A DNA stretch of 64,000 nt. Source: Micromonospora kangleipakensis. Its GTDB lineage: Bacteria; Actinomycetota; Actinomycetes; Mycobacteriales; Micromonosporaceae. The notes beneath the pieces were generated by a model, which was not told where the DNA came from, ran no database searches, and saw only the letters and a program-made list of their open reading frames with translations. Of the stretch, positions 1 to 8,308 are shown piece by piece. Positions within the stretch are counted from its first letter, which is position 1, and each line of letters opens with the position of its first letter. The stretch covers positions 6,510,001 to 6,574,000 of the forward strand of contig NZ_SHLD01000001.1 in the NCBI RefSeq assembly GCF_004217615.1, given 5' to 3'. A program made the translations under genes and the position numbers.

Positions 1-685
1 TGGCCCGGGTCAGCAGCGGGTCGGAGCGCCCCCAGTCGGCCGCCGAGTTCACCAGCATCCGCTCGGTCCCGTACGTCCGCAGCAGCTCGACCATCCGCGG
101 TGGCGTCATCTTGGTGTCCGGGTAGATGGAGAAGCCCAGCCAGCAGCCGGTGTCCCGGACCAGCTTCACGGTGACCTCGTTGAGGTGGTCGACGAGCACC
201 CGCCCCGGCTCGATGCCCGACTCGGCGACCACCGCGAGGCTCCGCTCGACGCCCCGCGCCTTGTCCCGGTGCGGGGTGTGCACCAGGGCGGGCAGGTCGT
301 GGGCGACGGCCAGGGCGAGCTGGCCGGCGAACGCGGCGTCCTCGGCCGGGGTCATCGAGTCGTAGCCGATCTCGCCGACCGCCACCACGCCGTCCTTGTC
401 CAGGTAGCGCGGGAGCAGGTCGAGCACCGGGTGGCAGCGCGGGTCGTTGGCCTCCTTGGGGTTGAGCGCGACGGTGGCGTGGTGCCGGACGCCGAACTGC
501 CCGGCCCGGAACGGCTCCCAGCCGATCAGCGAGTCGAAGTAGTCGACGAACGTGGCGGCGCTGGTGCGGGGCTGACCCAGCCAGAACGCCGGCTCCACCA
601 CCGCGCGCACCCCGGCGGCGGCCATCCGCTCGTAGTCGTCGGTGGTCCGTGAGGTCATGTGGATGTGCGGGTCGAAGATGCGCAT
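1..685 (-). CDS. eboB: TatD-family metal-dependent hydrolase of an Ebo-type cluster (3' end outside window)
   Basis: The first 228 codons are visible; the gene runs off the left edge. The product has the metal-ligand pattern of TatD/amidohydrolase TIM barrels: an N-terminal DPHIHM (HxH), then GEIGYD, VHTPH, DHLNE and a late NSAAD Asp motif. TatD family members are metal-dependent nucleases or phosphoesterases. In Ebo clusters the TatD-like member has no proven substrate and is usually described as part of a metabolite-processing or transport set. The ATG at 685 overlaps the eboA stop as TGATG, so translation is probably coupled. The symbol eboB follows the published Ebo order from memory. The family assignment is firmer than the symbol. 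Confidence 0.82.
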   Translation of the reverse strand, partial: MRIFDPHIHMTSRTTDDYERMAAAGVRAVVEPAFWLGQPRTSAATFVDYFDSLIGWEPFRAGQFGVRHHATVALNPKEANDPRCHPVLDLLPRYLDKDGVVAVGEIGYDSMTPAEDAAFAGQLALAVAHDLPALVHTPHRDKARGVERSLAVVAESGIEPGRVLVDHLNEVTVKLVRDTGCWLGFSIYPDTKMTPPRMVELLRTYGTERMLVNSAADWGRSDPLLTRA

Positions 686-1308
686 CACGCCTCCCTGGCG
701 GTGGTCAGGTCCGAGCCGGCGCCGAGCCGGTCGAGCAGGTCGGTGGCGTCGGCGGGCATGGTGCGGCCGGCCGCGTGCCGCTCGGCGGCCAGCGCGGCCA
801 GCATCGCGGCCAGCTCCCCGTCGGCCCGGCCGTCGAGGTCGTCCACGACCGCCAGCGGTACGCCGGTGAAGACGCACTTGAGCACCGCCTGCCGCCAGGC
901 CGCCTGCTCCAGGTGCCGGGCGTACGGGCCGAGGGCGGCGGCGACCAGCCGGGTGTCGTTGGTGCGGATGGCGTCGTGCAGCAGCGGTACGCAGGCCGCG
1001 CCGATCGGCAGCAGCGGCAGCGCCCGCAGCACGGCCCGCTTCTCGGCCGCGTCGCCGTGCCGGTAGAGGGTCTCCGCCGTCGTCGCCGCGTGGTCGACGG
1101 GGAGCGCGGTGAGCAGCAGCGCCCGGGCGGCCTCGTCGACGGTCCAGCCGGGCGGGTCGGGCAGCGGTCCCCGCCCGCAGCGCCGCGCGGCGGCGGGGAA
1201 GAGCCGGGCGATCGCCGCGGGTTCGGTCGCGACGCGGCGCAGCGCCGCGTCCAGCCACCGTGGATCGGGTACGCCCCGCAGCGCGGCGCGCAGTCGGTCG
1301 GGTGTCAT
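685..1308 (-). CDS. eboA: EboA domain-containing protein
   Basis: A 207-residue, Leu/Ala-rich, predominantly helical protein without signal peptide or membrane segment. The central stretch RHGDAAEKRAVLRALPLL, followed by TNDTRLVAAALGPYA and AWRQAVLKCVF, is typical of actinobacterial EboA-domain proteins and has a HEAT-like helical look. EboA has no known catalytic activity and is diagnostic of Ebo clusters. The ATG at 1308 is chosen because a strong Shine-Dalgarno (AGAGGGGAG) lies just upstream. The stop overlaps the TatD-like gene, and the gap to eboE is only 32 bp. Its role, as scaffold or subunit of the cluster, is inference. Confidence 0.85.
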   Translation of the reverse strand: MTPDRLRAALRGVPDPRWLDAALRRVATEPAAIARLFPAAARRCGRGPLPDPPGWTVDEAARALLLTALPVDHAATTAETLYRHGDAAEKRAVLRALPLLPIGAACVPLLHDAIRTNDTRLVAAALGPYARHLEQAAWRQAVLKCVFTGVPLAVVDDLDGRADGELAAMLAALAAERHAAGRTMPADATDLLDRLGAGSDLTTAREA

Positions 1309-1340
1309 GCCGTCTCCCCTCTGAGCCGGGTGGCAGGTGC

Positions 1341-2396
1341 TCAGCCACCGCCTTTGCTCTGCTGCACCCCACGCAACAGCGGTTGTCCGGCTACCGGACG
1401 TGGGGTGTTGCCGTCGCTGCAGCAGAGCAAAGGGGCCGAGTCGCTGGTCCCGCCCGGCGCGGGACCGGCCGGGCCGGACGCGCGGACCGGCGGGGCCGCG
1501 GCGTCGGCCGTCCGGGCGGCGGCGCGGAGGAACTCGATCGAGCGGGCGGCCACGGTCGGCGCGGCGTGCGAGTGCCGGGGCAGCTCCACCGCGACCAGGC
1601 CGTGGTAGCCGGCGTCGGCGAGGGCGCGCAGCACCGGCGGAAAGTCGATCTCGCCGGTGCCGAACTCCAGGTGCTCGTGCACGCCCCGGCGCATGTCGTC
1701 GATCTGCACGTTGACCAGGTGGTCGGCGACCGCTGCCACGCAGTCCGGCACCGGTGCCGGCTCCAGGCAGCGACAGTGTCCGATGTCGAGGGTGAGGCCG
1801 AACCCGGGTGGCGCGCCGAGCGCGGCGCGCAGCCGCCGCCAGCCGGCGATCTCCTCGACCAGCATCCCCGGCTCCGGCTCGAAGCCGAACGGCACGCCCG
1901 CGGCCTCCGCGTCGGCGCAGACGGTGGCGCAGCCGGCCACCAGCCGGTCCCACGCGACGGCAACCGGGACCTCCGGTGGGCGTACCCCGGCCCAGCACGA
2001 GACCGCCTCGGCGCCCAGGTCGGCGCCGATCCGTACCGCCCGGCGGAGAAAGTCGACCCGCCGGGCCGGATCGTCGTGCAGCAGCGTCGGGGCGTGCTTG
2101 TGCCACGGGTCGAGCAGGTAACGGGCCCCGGTCTCGACCACGACGGCCAGGCCGAGCGCGGCCAGCCGGCGGTGCACGGCGGCGACCCGACGGGCCAGCC
2201 CGGGCGTGAACGGGTCCAGGTGGTCGTGGTCCAGGGTGAGCGCCACCCCCTGGTAGCCGAGGTCGGCGATGACCGCCAGCGCGTCGGGCAGCCGGTGGTT
2301 GGCGAAGCCGTTGGTGCCGTAGCCGAACCGCAGCCCGGTCGGGCGGAGCGGGGCGTGGCCCGCCCCGGCCGCACCCGGTGCCGCGCGCCCGGTCAT
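1341..2396 (-). CDS. eboE: EboE-type sugar phosphate isomerase/epimerase (xylose isomerase-like TIM barrel) with repeat-derived C-terminus
   Basis: A 351-residue protein of the AP-endonuclease/xylose-isomerase-like TIM-barrel superfamily. It starts with GLRFGYGTNGFANHR and carries GVALTLDHDHLDPF, a metal-site-like FGFEPEPG, LTLDIGHCRCLEP (D-x-G-H), VNVQIDDM and VAVELPRHSH, so the His/Asp/Glu ligands of the fold are present. In Ebo clusters this is the EboE position. The substrate is unknown but is probably a sugar or cyclitol derivative. The ATG at 2396 overlaps the eboC stop (ATGA). The last roughly 30 residues, from about APLLCC onward, are encoded by the inverted repeat at 1351-1433. They look like a recent extension of the barrel and not a conserved domain. 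Confidence 0.8.
   Translation of the reverse strand: MTGRAAPGAAGAGHAPLRPTGLRFGYGTNGFANHRLPDALAVIADLGYQGVALTLDHDHLDPFTPGLARRVAAVHRRLAALGLAVVVETGARYLLDPWHKHAPTLLHDDPARRVDFLRRAVRIGADLGAEAVSCWAGVRPPEVPVAVAWDRLVAGCATVCADAEAAGVPFGFEPEPGMLVEEIAGWRRLRAALGAPPGFGLTLDIGHCRCLEPAPVPDCVAAVADHLVNVQIDDMRRGVHEHLEFGTGEIDFPPVLRALADAGYHGLVAVELPRHSHAAPTVAARSIEFLRAAARTADAAAPPVRASGPAGPAPGGTSDSAPLLCCSDGNTPRPVAGQPLLRGVQQSKGGG
1351..1433. repeat. MITE-like inverted repeat inside the 3' end of eboE (copy 1)
   Basis: A perfect 16-bp inverted repeat (CCTTTGCTCTGCTGCA at 1351-1366, complement at 1418-1433) encloses a second stem (CCCCACG 1367-1373 with CGTGGGG 1399-1405) and a short TCCGG/CCGGA hairpin. A related element lies at 31098-31168. 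It shares the outer CCTTTGCT arm and the internal ACGCAACAG, so this is a dispersed family and not a local palindrome. Here it is read through and supplies the C-terminal codons of eboE. Confidence 0.8.
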
Positions 2397-3310
2397 GTCG
2401 GCGACACCAGCCGGGCGAGGCGGCGCCCGAGCGGGGCGGCGGCCGCGACGGCCAGGCCGAGCATCCGGGCGCCGGCCCGGGCGGTCAGCGCGCCCTGCAA
2501 CGCGGGCAGGCCGGTGATGCCGGCGGCGACGGCGGCGCGGACCCGGCCGGGCGACGGGTCGGCCACCACCCTGGCCTGCGCGGAGCCGTACCGGGTGGCG
2601 TAGCCGGCGGCGAGCGCGACCGGGACCGGGTCGGCCCGGCTCAGCGCGGTCGCCGCCACGACGGCGGTGCCGGCGAGGGTGGCCCGGGGCAGCCGCCGGT
2701 CGGTGCCGGTGACCTCGCGGCGGGAGAGCGCGGTGACGGTCCAGGTGTGCGCGGCCACGGTCAGCGCCGCCGGCAGCGCCCGGGCCAGGCGTGCTCCCGC
2801 CGACGATGACCAACCACGGGACTCCGAGGCGCCGGCGCGACGGCCGGCCGGCCCCCGGGCCGGGCCGGCGGAGGCGGTGCCGAGCAGCACGTCCAGGCCC
2901 CGGCAGGCGGCCATCACGGCGGGACCGGCGGCGGTGTTCTTGGCCAGCAGGTCGTACCCCCAGATGGCGGTGGCGAGCGGCACCGCGACGGCCGCCGCCC
3001 GCCGGCCGCCGGCGGCGGTGGCCAGGGCGAGCCCGGCGGCGGTGAGGCCGGCGGCGAGGCCGAGCGCGGCCGGCGGGCTCACCCGGCCGGACGGGATCGG
3101 CCGCTCCGGCCGCTCCACCGCGTCCAGGCGGCGGTCGGCCCAGTCGTTGGCCGCCATCCCGGCCCAGTAGAGCAGCACCGACGCCCCGGCCAGCGCCGGC
3201 GTCCGGCGGTCCAGGACGCCGGCGGCCGCCGCACCCGCCAGCACGTCCCCCGGTACGGAGAGCGCGGCCGGCGCCCGGACCAGCTCGGCGAGGTCAGCGA
3301 GACTGGTCAT
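2393..3310 (-). CDS. eboC: EboC: UbiA-like membrane prenyltransferase-family protein
   Basis: A 305-residue polytopic membrane protein, rich in Ala/Leu/Val helices. It carries the UbiA Asp-rich signature NDWADRRLDAVERPERPIPS at about residues 55-75, the diphosphate/Mg binding motif of aromatic prenyltransferases. The second Asp-rich motif of canonical UbiA enzymes is weak (only CRGLDVLLG is seen), so classical prenyl transfer is not assured. The neighbours place it as EboC. The ATG at 3310 lies 17 bp inside the preceding INO1-like gene, and the stop overlaps the eboE start, so it sits mid-operon. Known: Ebo clusters have been linked in cyanobacteria to export of a precursor into the periplasm. 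The same role here is inference. Confidence 0.83.
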   Translation of the reverse strand: MTSLADLAELVRAPAALSVPGDVLAGAAAAGVLDRRTPALAGASVLLYWAGMAANDWADRRLDAVERPERPIPSGRVSPPAALGLAAGLTAAGLALATAAGGRRAAAVAVPLATAIWGYDLLAKNTAAGPAVMAACRGLDVLLGTASAGPARGPAGRRAGASESRGWSSSAGARLARALPAALTVAAHTWTVTALSRREVTGTDRRLPRATLAGTAVVAATALSRADPVPVALAAGYATRYGSAQARVVADPSPGRVRAAVAAGITGLPALQGALTARAGARMLGLAVAAAAPLGRRLARLVSPT

Positions 3311-4454
3311 CGACGCCTCCCCGGTGCAGGCCGGCGACGAAGTCGCGCAGCAGGGCCCACTGCTCGGCGAGCGAGTGGGTGGGGGCGTCGAGCGGGTCCT
3401 TGAAGAAGAAGGCCAGCTCCGGGAGGGGGCCGCGCCGGCCGGCGGCGTGCGCGGCGGCGGTCAGCCGGGCCAGGTCGAGCACCAGCGGGGCGGCCAGCGC
3501 CGAGTCGCAGCCGTGCCAGGTGAACTCCATCCGCATCCCGGTGCCCAGGAAGCCGGCGAAGGTGATCAGGTCCCAGGCGGTCTTGAAGTCGCCCAGCTCC
3601 TCTACGTGGTCGATCCGGGTGTCGCCCTGCGGGACGTAGCCGAGCGTCTCGCCGAGCACCCGCTGCTTGCTGGCCACCTTGGCCGCGTTCGCCGCCGGGT
3701 CGGCCAGGTTCGCGCCGTCCCCGCCGCCGAGCAGGTTCACCCCCGACCAGGAGCGGACGGCCAGGTGGCGCATCGCGAACATCGGCGCGAGCACCGACTT
3801 GACCAGCGTCTCCCCGGTCTTGCCGTCGTGCCCGGCGTACGGCAGGCCGCGCTCCGCGGCCAGCGCCGCCAGCGCCGGCAGCCGGGCCCCGGTGGACGGC
3901 GTGAAGTCGACGTACGGGCACCCGGCGGTGAACGCCGCGTACGCGTAGAGCGAGCTGGGTGGCAGCACCTCGTCGGGGCCGGCGAGCGCGGTCCGCAGCG
4001 CGGCGGGGTCGAGGTGCGCGGGGTGCGGGGCGGCGGCCGGTTCGGTGGCGGAGACGTTGACCACCACCACCCGGTCCAGCCCGTGCCGGTCCCGGAAGTC
4101 GGTCAGGTCCCGCCCGACGGCGGCGGCCCGGTCGGCCTGGGTGCCCCCGGTCGGGGCGGGGCGCAGCGCCCGCTCGACCTCGGCCAGCTCCCCGGCGAGG
4201 GCGTCGACCAGCCGGCCGGGCAGCACGCCGGCGGCGGCCATCGTCTCGGCCCGCTTGATCAGCGGGGTCGCCGCCACGTCGTGGCCGCCGAGGACGAGAT
4301 CGGTGAAGGCGGGCAGGGCCGGCCCGCGCAGCTCGGGCAACTCGGTGACGCAGCCGGTCGGGCCGGTGAGCCCGGCCCGCAGGGCGAGTGCCCCGACGAT
4401 GCTGGTGGTCGCGACCGAGCCGCGCGCCCCGATCAGCCAGATACCCGTACGCAT
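3294..4454 (-). CDS. Inositol-3-phosphate synthase-like protein (INO1 paralogue heading the Ebo cluster)
   Basis: A 386-residue protein with an N-terminal NAD-binding Rossmann start GIWLIGARGSVATTS. INO1-type regions follow: VVVVNVSATEP, YVDFTPSTGA, GHDGKTGETLVKSVL, VNLLGGGDGANL, and a C-terminal LAFFFKDPLD. INO1 enzymes cyclise glucose-6-phosphate to inositol-3-phosphate using bound NAD. The catalytic loop differs from the housekeeping form as I remember it (GDDxKSQxGATxxHR), so this is probably a paralogue with a changed substrate. The ATG at 4454 has a very good ribosome site (GGGAAGGAG). It follows a 0.3-kb gap and the terminator of the sugar operon, so it probably begins the Ebo transcript. 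Confidence 0.8.
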   Translation of the reverse strand: MRTGIWLIGARGSVATTSIVGALALRAGLTGPTGCVTELPELRGPALPAFTDLVLGGHDVAATPLIKRAETMAAAGVLPGRLVDALAGELAEVERALRPAPTGGTQADRAAAVGRDLTDFRDRHGLDRVVVVNVSATEPAAAPHPAHLDPAALRTALAGPDEVLPPSSLYAYAAFTAGCPYVDFTPSTGARLPALAALAAERGLPYAGHDGKTGETLVKSVLAPMFAMRHLAVRSWSGVNLLGGGDGANLADPAANAAKVASKQRVLGETLGYVPQGDTRIDHVEELGDFKTAWDLITFAGFLGTGMRMEFTWHGCDSALAAPLVLDLARLTAAAHAAGRRGPLPELAFFFKDPLDAPTHSLAEQWALLRDFVAGLHRGGVDDQSR

Positions 4455-4731
4455 AGTGCTCCTTCCCGTGGAACCTCCGGCCGTGATCTCGCTGGTCGTC
4501 GATGTGTGGATGGGCCCCGTCCGTCCGGGGGTCCGGCCTCCTCCGCGTCGCCGGGTGGTACGCGACCGCCGGTGCGGCCGGGGAATCCCGGTCCGGCCGC
4601 ACCGGACGGCCGTGCTGCTCGTGCCGCACCGGAGAAGCCCCGGTGGCACGCCCTCCGGGGCCGGCCTCGTCCCCGCCGCGGGGCGCAACCGCGGCCGGTC
4701 CCTCGCCGGCCGGCTCCGGAAAGTCGCTCGG
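4455..4731. promoter_or_regulatory. Likely promoter region of the INO1-ebo transcript
   Basis: This noncoding stretch lies between the hairpin that closes the sugar operon and the INO1-like gene. Apart from the ribosome site near 4465 it holds GC-rich hairpins such as GTCCGGCCGCACCGGAC near 4592-4608. No clear -35/-10 pair or known operator was found. Assigning a promoter here rests only on position. Confidence 0.4.
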
Positions 4732-4759
4732 GCGGCGCCGGCGGTTCGGCCGGCGCCGC
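4732..4759 (-). terminator. Strong hairpin ending the sugar-uptake operon
   Basis: A perfect 11-bp stem (GCGGCGCCGGC at 4732-4742 with its complement at 4749-4759) and a 6-nt loop start 6 bp after the stop of the Gfo/Idh/MocA gene. There is no clear U-tract, as is common in very GC-rich actinomycetes. It probably separates the sugar operon from the Ebo operon. Confidence 0.65.
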
Positions 4760-4765
4760 GTCGGG

Positions 4766-5977
4766 TCAGGCGGCCAGCTCGGCCACCGCCGCCGGTTCCA
4801 CCTCCGTCCAGGAGGAGCCCCGCTCCGCCGAGCGGGTCACCGCGTCCAGCACGAGCTGGACCTGCAACGCGTCGGCGAAGGACGGGGCCGGGTCGACGCC
4901 GGTGGCGACCGCCTCGACGAAGTCCCGCATCTGGTGGGTGAAGGAGTGCTCGTAGCCGATGATGTGGCCGGGCGGCCACCAGGCCGACATGTACGGGTGC
5001 TCGCCCTCGGTCACCAGGATCCGGGTGAAGCCCTGCTCGCCGGCCGGCCGGGTGGCGTCGTAGAACTCCAGCTCGTTGAGGCGCTCCAGGTCGAACACGA
5101 CGGTGCCGAGCGAGCCGTTGATCTCCACCCGGAGCGCGTTCTTGCGGCCGGTGGCGAACCGGCTCGCCTCGTACGTGGCCAGCGCCCCGCCGTCGAGCCG
5201 CGCGACGAAGGCCGCCGCGTCGTCCACGGTGACCTGGCCCATCGCCCGGCCGTTGCCGTCGGCCTGCGCGGCCAGGCCGCTCGACCCGGCCGGCAACGGC
5301 CGCTCCCTGACGAACGTCTCGGTCACCGCGCTCACCCCGGTGATCCGCTGCCCGGTGACGTACTGGGTGAGGTCGATGATGTGCGCACCGATGTCACCCA
5401 GCGCGCCGGAGCCCGCCCTGTCCTTCTGCAACCGCCAGACCAGCGGGAACTGCGGGTCCACGATCCAGTCCTGCAGGTACACCGCGCGGACGTGCCGGAT
5501 CACGCCGAGCCGCCCGTCGGCGACGAGCTGCCGCATCATGGTGACCGCGGGCACCCGACGGTAGTTGAACCCGCACATGCTGCGTACCCCGTCGGCCCGG
5601 GCCCGGGCGGCGGCCGCCGCCATCAGCCGGGCCTCCTCGACGGTGTTGGCCAGCGGCTTCTCGCAGAGCACGTGCTTGCCGGCGGCCAGCGCGGCGATCG
5701 CGATCTCGCAGTGGCTGTCGCCCGGCGTGCAGATGTCGACCACGTCGATCTCGTCGGACTCGACCAGCCGCCGCCAGTCCGTGGTGTGCCCCTCCCAGCC
5801 GAGCCGGTCGGCGGCGTCGGCCACCTTCCCGGCGTCCCGGCCGCAGATGAGCGACATCCGGACCCGCGCCGGCAGGTCGTACACCCGGTTCACGGTGCGC
5901 CACGCCTGGGAGTGCGCCGCGCCCATGAACGCGTAGCCGACCATGCCGACCCGCAGCTGTCTGTCGTGAGTGGACAA
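4766..5977 (-). CDS. Gfo/Idh/MocA-family NAD(P)-dependent oxidoreductase
   Basis: A 403-residue dehydrogenase. The N-terminal Rossmann segment [15 protein letters not shown] is followed by the family hallmark CEKPLAN (catalytic-site Lys) near residue 100 and [10 protein letters not shown] near residue 190, then the C-terminal beta-sheet substrate domain. Family members oxidise or epimerise sugars and cyclitols, for example inositol 2-dehydrogenase. The in-frame TTG at 5977 is taken as start because GGGGAG lies about 8 nt upstream and no ATG or GTG precedes it without running into the binding-protein gene. It is the last gene of the importer operon, so it probably acts first on the imported compound. 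The substrate is unknown. Confidence 0.85.
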   Translation of the reverse strand: MSTHDRQLRVGMVGYAFMGAAHSQAWRTVNRVYDLPARVRMSLICGRDAGKVADAADRLGWEGHTTDWRRLVESDEIDVVDICTPGDSHCEIAIAALAAGKHVLCEKPLANTVEEARLMAAAAARARADGVRSMCGFNYRRVPAVTMMRQLVADGRLGVIRHVRAVYLQDWIVDPQFPLVWRLQKDRAGSGALGDIGAHIIDLTQYVTGQRITGVSAVTETFVRERPLPAGSSGLAAQADGNGRAMGQVTVDDAAAFVARLDGGALATYEASRFATGRKNALRVEINGSLGTVVFDLERLNELEFYDATRPAGEQGFTRILVTEGEHPYMSAWWPPGHIIGYEHSFTHQMRDFVEAVATGVDPAPSFADALQVQLVLDAVTRSAERGSSWTEVEPAAVAELAA

Positions 5978-5997
5978 GGTGGGTCTCCCCCCGTGTG

Positions 5998-7050
5998 TCA
6001 GAACCCGAGCTTCAGGTAGTTGCCCGCGTTCTCCTTGGTGATCGTCTCCGAGGCGAGCACGATCTCCTTGGGAACCTGAAGTTCCACCAGGTCGGACATG
6101 CCCTTCCCCTGCCCGATGAGGCGGGCCAGGGAGATCGCCGAGGAGGCCATCGAGGGGCTGTAGGTGACGGTGGCCTTGAGCACCGTGTTGTCGGCCTGGA
6201 TGTCCTCCATCGCCTTCTTCGAGCCGGCGCCGCCGACCATGAAGAACTCCTTGCGGTTGGCCTGGTTCACCGCGGCGAGCACGCCGATGCCCTGGTCGTC
6301 GTCGTGGTTCCAGAGCGCGTCGATCTTCGGCAGCGCCTGGAAGAGGCCGGTGGCGGCCTGCTGGCCGGAGTCGGCCGTGAACTCGGCCGGGCGGCGGTTG
6401 GCCACCTTCAACCCGTTCGCGGCGAGGGTGTCGGCGAAGCCCTTGGAGCGTTCCTGGGTCAGCTCCAGAGAGTCGATGCCGGGGATCTCGCCGATGACCG
6501 GGTTGCTGACCCCCTTGGCCTTGAGCTGCTCGACGATGTAGGTGGCGGCGGCCACCCCCATGCCGTAGTTGTCGCCCTTGATCTGGAGTCGGTAGGCCCG
6601 CGCGTCGGGGAAGGCCCGGTCCAGGTTGACCACCGGGATCCCGGCCTTCATCGCCTCCAGGCCGAACGCGTTCAGCTCCTTGCCGTCGTGCGGCAGCAGC
6701 ACGATCACGTCCGGCTTCTGGGAGATCAGGGTGGAGAGCGCCGCGCGTTGGGCCGCCGCGTCCGCGCCGGCCTCCACGCTCTTGAACTCCACGTCGGAGT
6801 ACGCCCCGGCCTGCGCCTTGGCGTTGTTGGTGATGGCGGCGATCCAGCCGTGGTCGGCGGCCGGGGCGGAGAAGCCGATGGTCACCCTCTTGCCCGGGTC
6901 GGCGTTGCCGCCGGCGGCGGCGGCCTTCGTCTGGGCGGCGGTCGGTGCCGTCTCGTTGCTGGTGCAGCCGGCGAGCACGACGCCGGCGGAGAGCGCGGCC
7001 CCGCCGAACAGCAGCCGGCGGCGCGACAGATCGCGACTGTGCTGGGTCAT
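5998..7050 (-). CDS. Sugar ABC transporter substrate-binding lipoprotein (RbsB/inositol-type)
   Basis: A 350-residue periplasmic-binding-protein type 1 sugar receptor. The N-terminus combines a twin-arginine-like SRRRLLFGG with a lipobox LAGC near residue 28, so export by Tat and lipid anchoring at the outer face of the membrane are likely. The mature part holds [18 protein letters not shown] and VIVLLPHDG segments and [16 protein letters not shown], typical of ribose/xylose/inositol receptors (Peripla_BP_4). The ATG at 7050 has a textbook AGGAGGT ribosome site. It lies between the permease and dehydrogenase genes of one operon. The ligand cannot be read from the sequence. Confidence 0.88.
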   Translation of the reverse strand: MTQHSRDLSRRRLLFGGAALSAGVVLAGCTSNETAPTAAQTKAAAAGGNADPGKRVTIGFSAPAADHGWIAAITNNAKAQAGAYSDVEFKSVEAGADAAAQRAALSTLISQKPDVIVLLPHDGKELNAFGLEAMKAGIPVVNLDRAFPDARAYRLQIKGDNYGMGVAAATYIVEQLKAKGVSNPVIGEIPGIDSLELTQERSKGFADTLAANGLKVANRRPAEFTADSGQQAATGLFQALPKIDALWNHDDDQGIGVLAAVNQANRKEFFMVGGAGSKKAMEDIQADNTVLKATVTYSPSMASSAISLARLIGQGKGMSDLVELQVPKEIVLASETITKENAGNYLKLGF

Positions 7051-7099
7051 GACGACCTCCTGGATGAGGTGGTGGGGTGAAAATGGGTGTGCTGGTCCC

Positions 7100-7124
7100 G
7101 GCCACCGTCGCTGTCGAGGTGGCC
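7100..7124 (-). promoter_or_regulatory. Intercistronic hairpin between permease and binding-protein genes
   Basis: A 7-bp stem (GGCCACC at 7100-7106 with GGTGGCC at 7118-7124) sits in the only sizeable gap (89 bp) of the importer operon, upstream of the binding-protein ribosome site. Such hairpins often stabilise or partly terminate messages so that binding protein is made in excess. The role here is inference. Confidence 0.35.
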
Positions 7125-7139
7125 GCCGGTTCGCATGGA

Positions 7140-8261
7140 TCAGGTGGTGGTGGCCCGGTTGCGGCCGAGGAACTGGGTGAGACTGCGGAACTGCACCTGC
7201 TGGACCAGAACGGCGGCGACGATGATGCCGCCCTTGACCATGTTCTGGGCCTCGATCGAGACGTTGTTGATGGCGAAGAGGTTGGTGATGGTGGAGAAGA
7301 TGACCACCCCGAGCAGGGAACCGATGATGGTGCCCCGCCCGCCGCTGAGCAGCGTCCCGCCGATGATGGCGGCGGCGATCGCGTCCAGCTCGTAGAGGTT
7401 CGCCATCGCCGCCTGCGCGGAGGTGGCCTGCGCGGTCAGCATGATCGCGGCGATGCCGCAGCAGAGGCCGGAGAGCGCGTAGAGCAGCAGAGTGTGCCGC
7501 CGAACGTTGATGCCGGCCAGCCGGGCGGCCTCCGGGTTGCCGCCGACCGCGACCGTGCGGCGGCCGAAGGTGGTCCGGTTGAGCAGCACCCAGCCGGCGA
7601 CCACCACCGCCGCGAGGATGTAGACCAGCAGCGGGATGCCGAGCAGCTCCGTGCTGGCGATGCCGTTGATGGTGGCGTTGGTCGACACCTGGGTCTGCTT
7701 GTCGGAGATCTCGGCGGCCAGTCCCCGGGCCGCCACGAGCATGGCCAGCGTGGCGATGAACGGCACCAGCCGCCCGTACGAGATGAGCAGGCCGTTGACC
7801 AGGCCGACCGCCAGCCCGACGGTCAGCGCGCTGAAGATCATGCCGCCGGCGCCGTAGCTCTGGGTGGCGACCGTGGTGGACCAGACGCCGGCCAGGGCGA
7901 CGATCGCGCCGACCGACAGGTCGATGCCGCCGCCGATGATCACGAAGGTCATCCCGACGGTCACCACGCCGACCACCGAGGCGAGCTTGAGGATGGTGAG
8001 CGTGTTGCCCCACACCCAGCTCGCGTTCCCGTACAGGTCGGGCCGGGTGAGGATGCCGATGACGACGAGCACCACCAGGGTCGCCAGCAGGCCCAGGTTG
8101 CGCTTGGCGCCCTCACCCCCGTCACCCCGCCACCAGGAGAGCCGGCCGGGCGCGTCGGACTTCGCGGCCGCCGCCGCGGTCTCGGCCGGGTCCACCGGCG
8201 GCGACTGCGCCGGCAGGCCCGCCGCCCGCTCCGGCGTCGCCGTGGGAGACATCTCGCTCAT
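7140..8261 (-). CDS. Sugar ABC transporter permease (RbsC/XylH-type)
   Basis: A 373-residue integral membrane protein of the branched-chain/ribose permease family. A polar, Pro/Ala-rich cytoplasmic leader of about 55 residues is followed by about ten hydrophobic segments. Family segments are [20 protein letters not shown], the cytoplasmic coupling loop [14 protein letters not shown] and [19 protein letters not shown]. It forms the membrane channel with the ATPase encoded just upstream. The ATG at 8261 has a good GGAGGT site and overlaps the stop of a 16-codon bridging frame (8258-8308). An upstream in-frame start near 8318 falls in that repeat-like leader and was not chosen. Confidence 0.87.
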   Translation of the reverse strand: MSEMSPTATPERAAGLPAQSPPVDPAETAAAAAKSDAPGRLSWWRGDGGEGAKRNLGLLATLVVLVVIGILTRPDLYGNASWVWGNTLTILKLASVVGVVTVGMTFVIIGGGIDLSVGAIVALAGVWSTTVATQSYGAGGMIFSALTVGLAVGLVNGLLISYGRLVPFIATLAMLVAARGLAAEISDKQTQVSTNATINGIASTELLGIPLLVYILAAVVVAGWVLLNRTTFGRRTVAVGGNPEAARLAGINVRRHTLLLYALSGLCCGIAAIMLTAQATSAQAAMANLYELDAIAAAIIGGTLLSGGRGTIIGSLLGVVIFSTITNLFAINNVSIEAQNMVKGGIIVAAVLVQQVQFRSLTQFLGRNRATTT

Positions 8262-8308
8262 GCCGCCACCTCCGTCCACGCGTCGATTCGCTCGCTGCGC
8301 TCGCTCAT
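8258..8308 (-). CDS. 16-codon bridging reading frame between ATPase and permease genes
   Basis: The frame reads [16 protein letters not shown]. Its ATG overlaps the ATPase stop (ATGA at 8305-8308), and its stop overlaps the permease ATG (ATGA at 8258-8261), so ribosomes could pass from one gene to the next. The beginning ATGAGCGAGCGCAGCGAGCG resembles the GTGAGCGCGAGGAGTGAG start of the 47-bp repeat at 9987-10033. It may be a repeat-derived linker and not a functional peptide. Confidence 0.3.
   Translation of the reverse strand: MSERSERIDAWTEVAA

Noticed and set aside
4455-4979. Extended N-terminus for the INO1-like protein
   Set aside because: The extension runs through the terminator hairpin and is Arg/Pro-rich; the ATG at 4454 has a strong ribosome site and starts exactly at the Rossmann motif.
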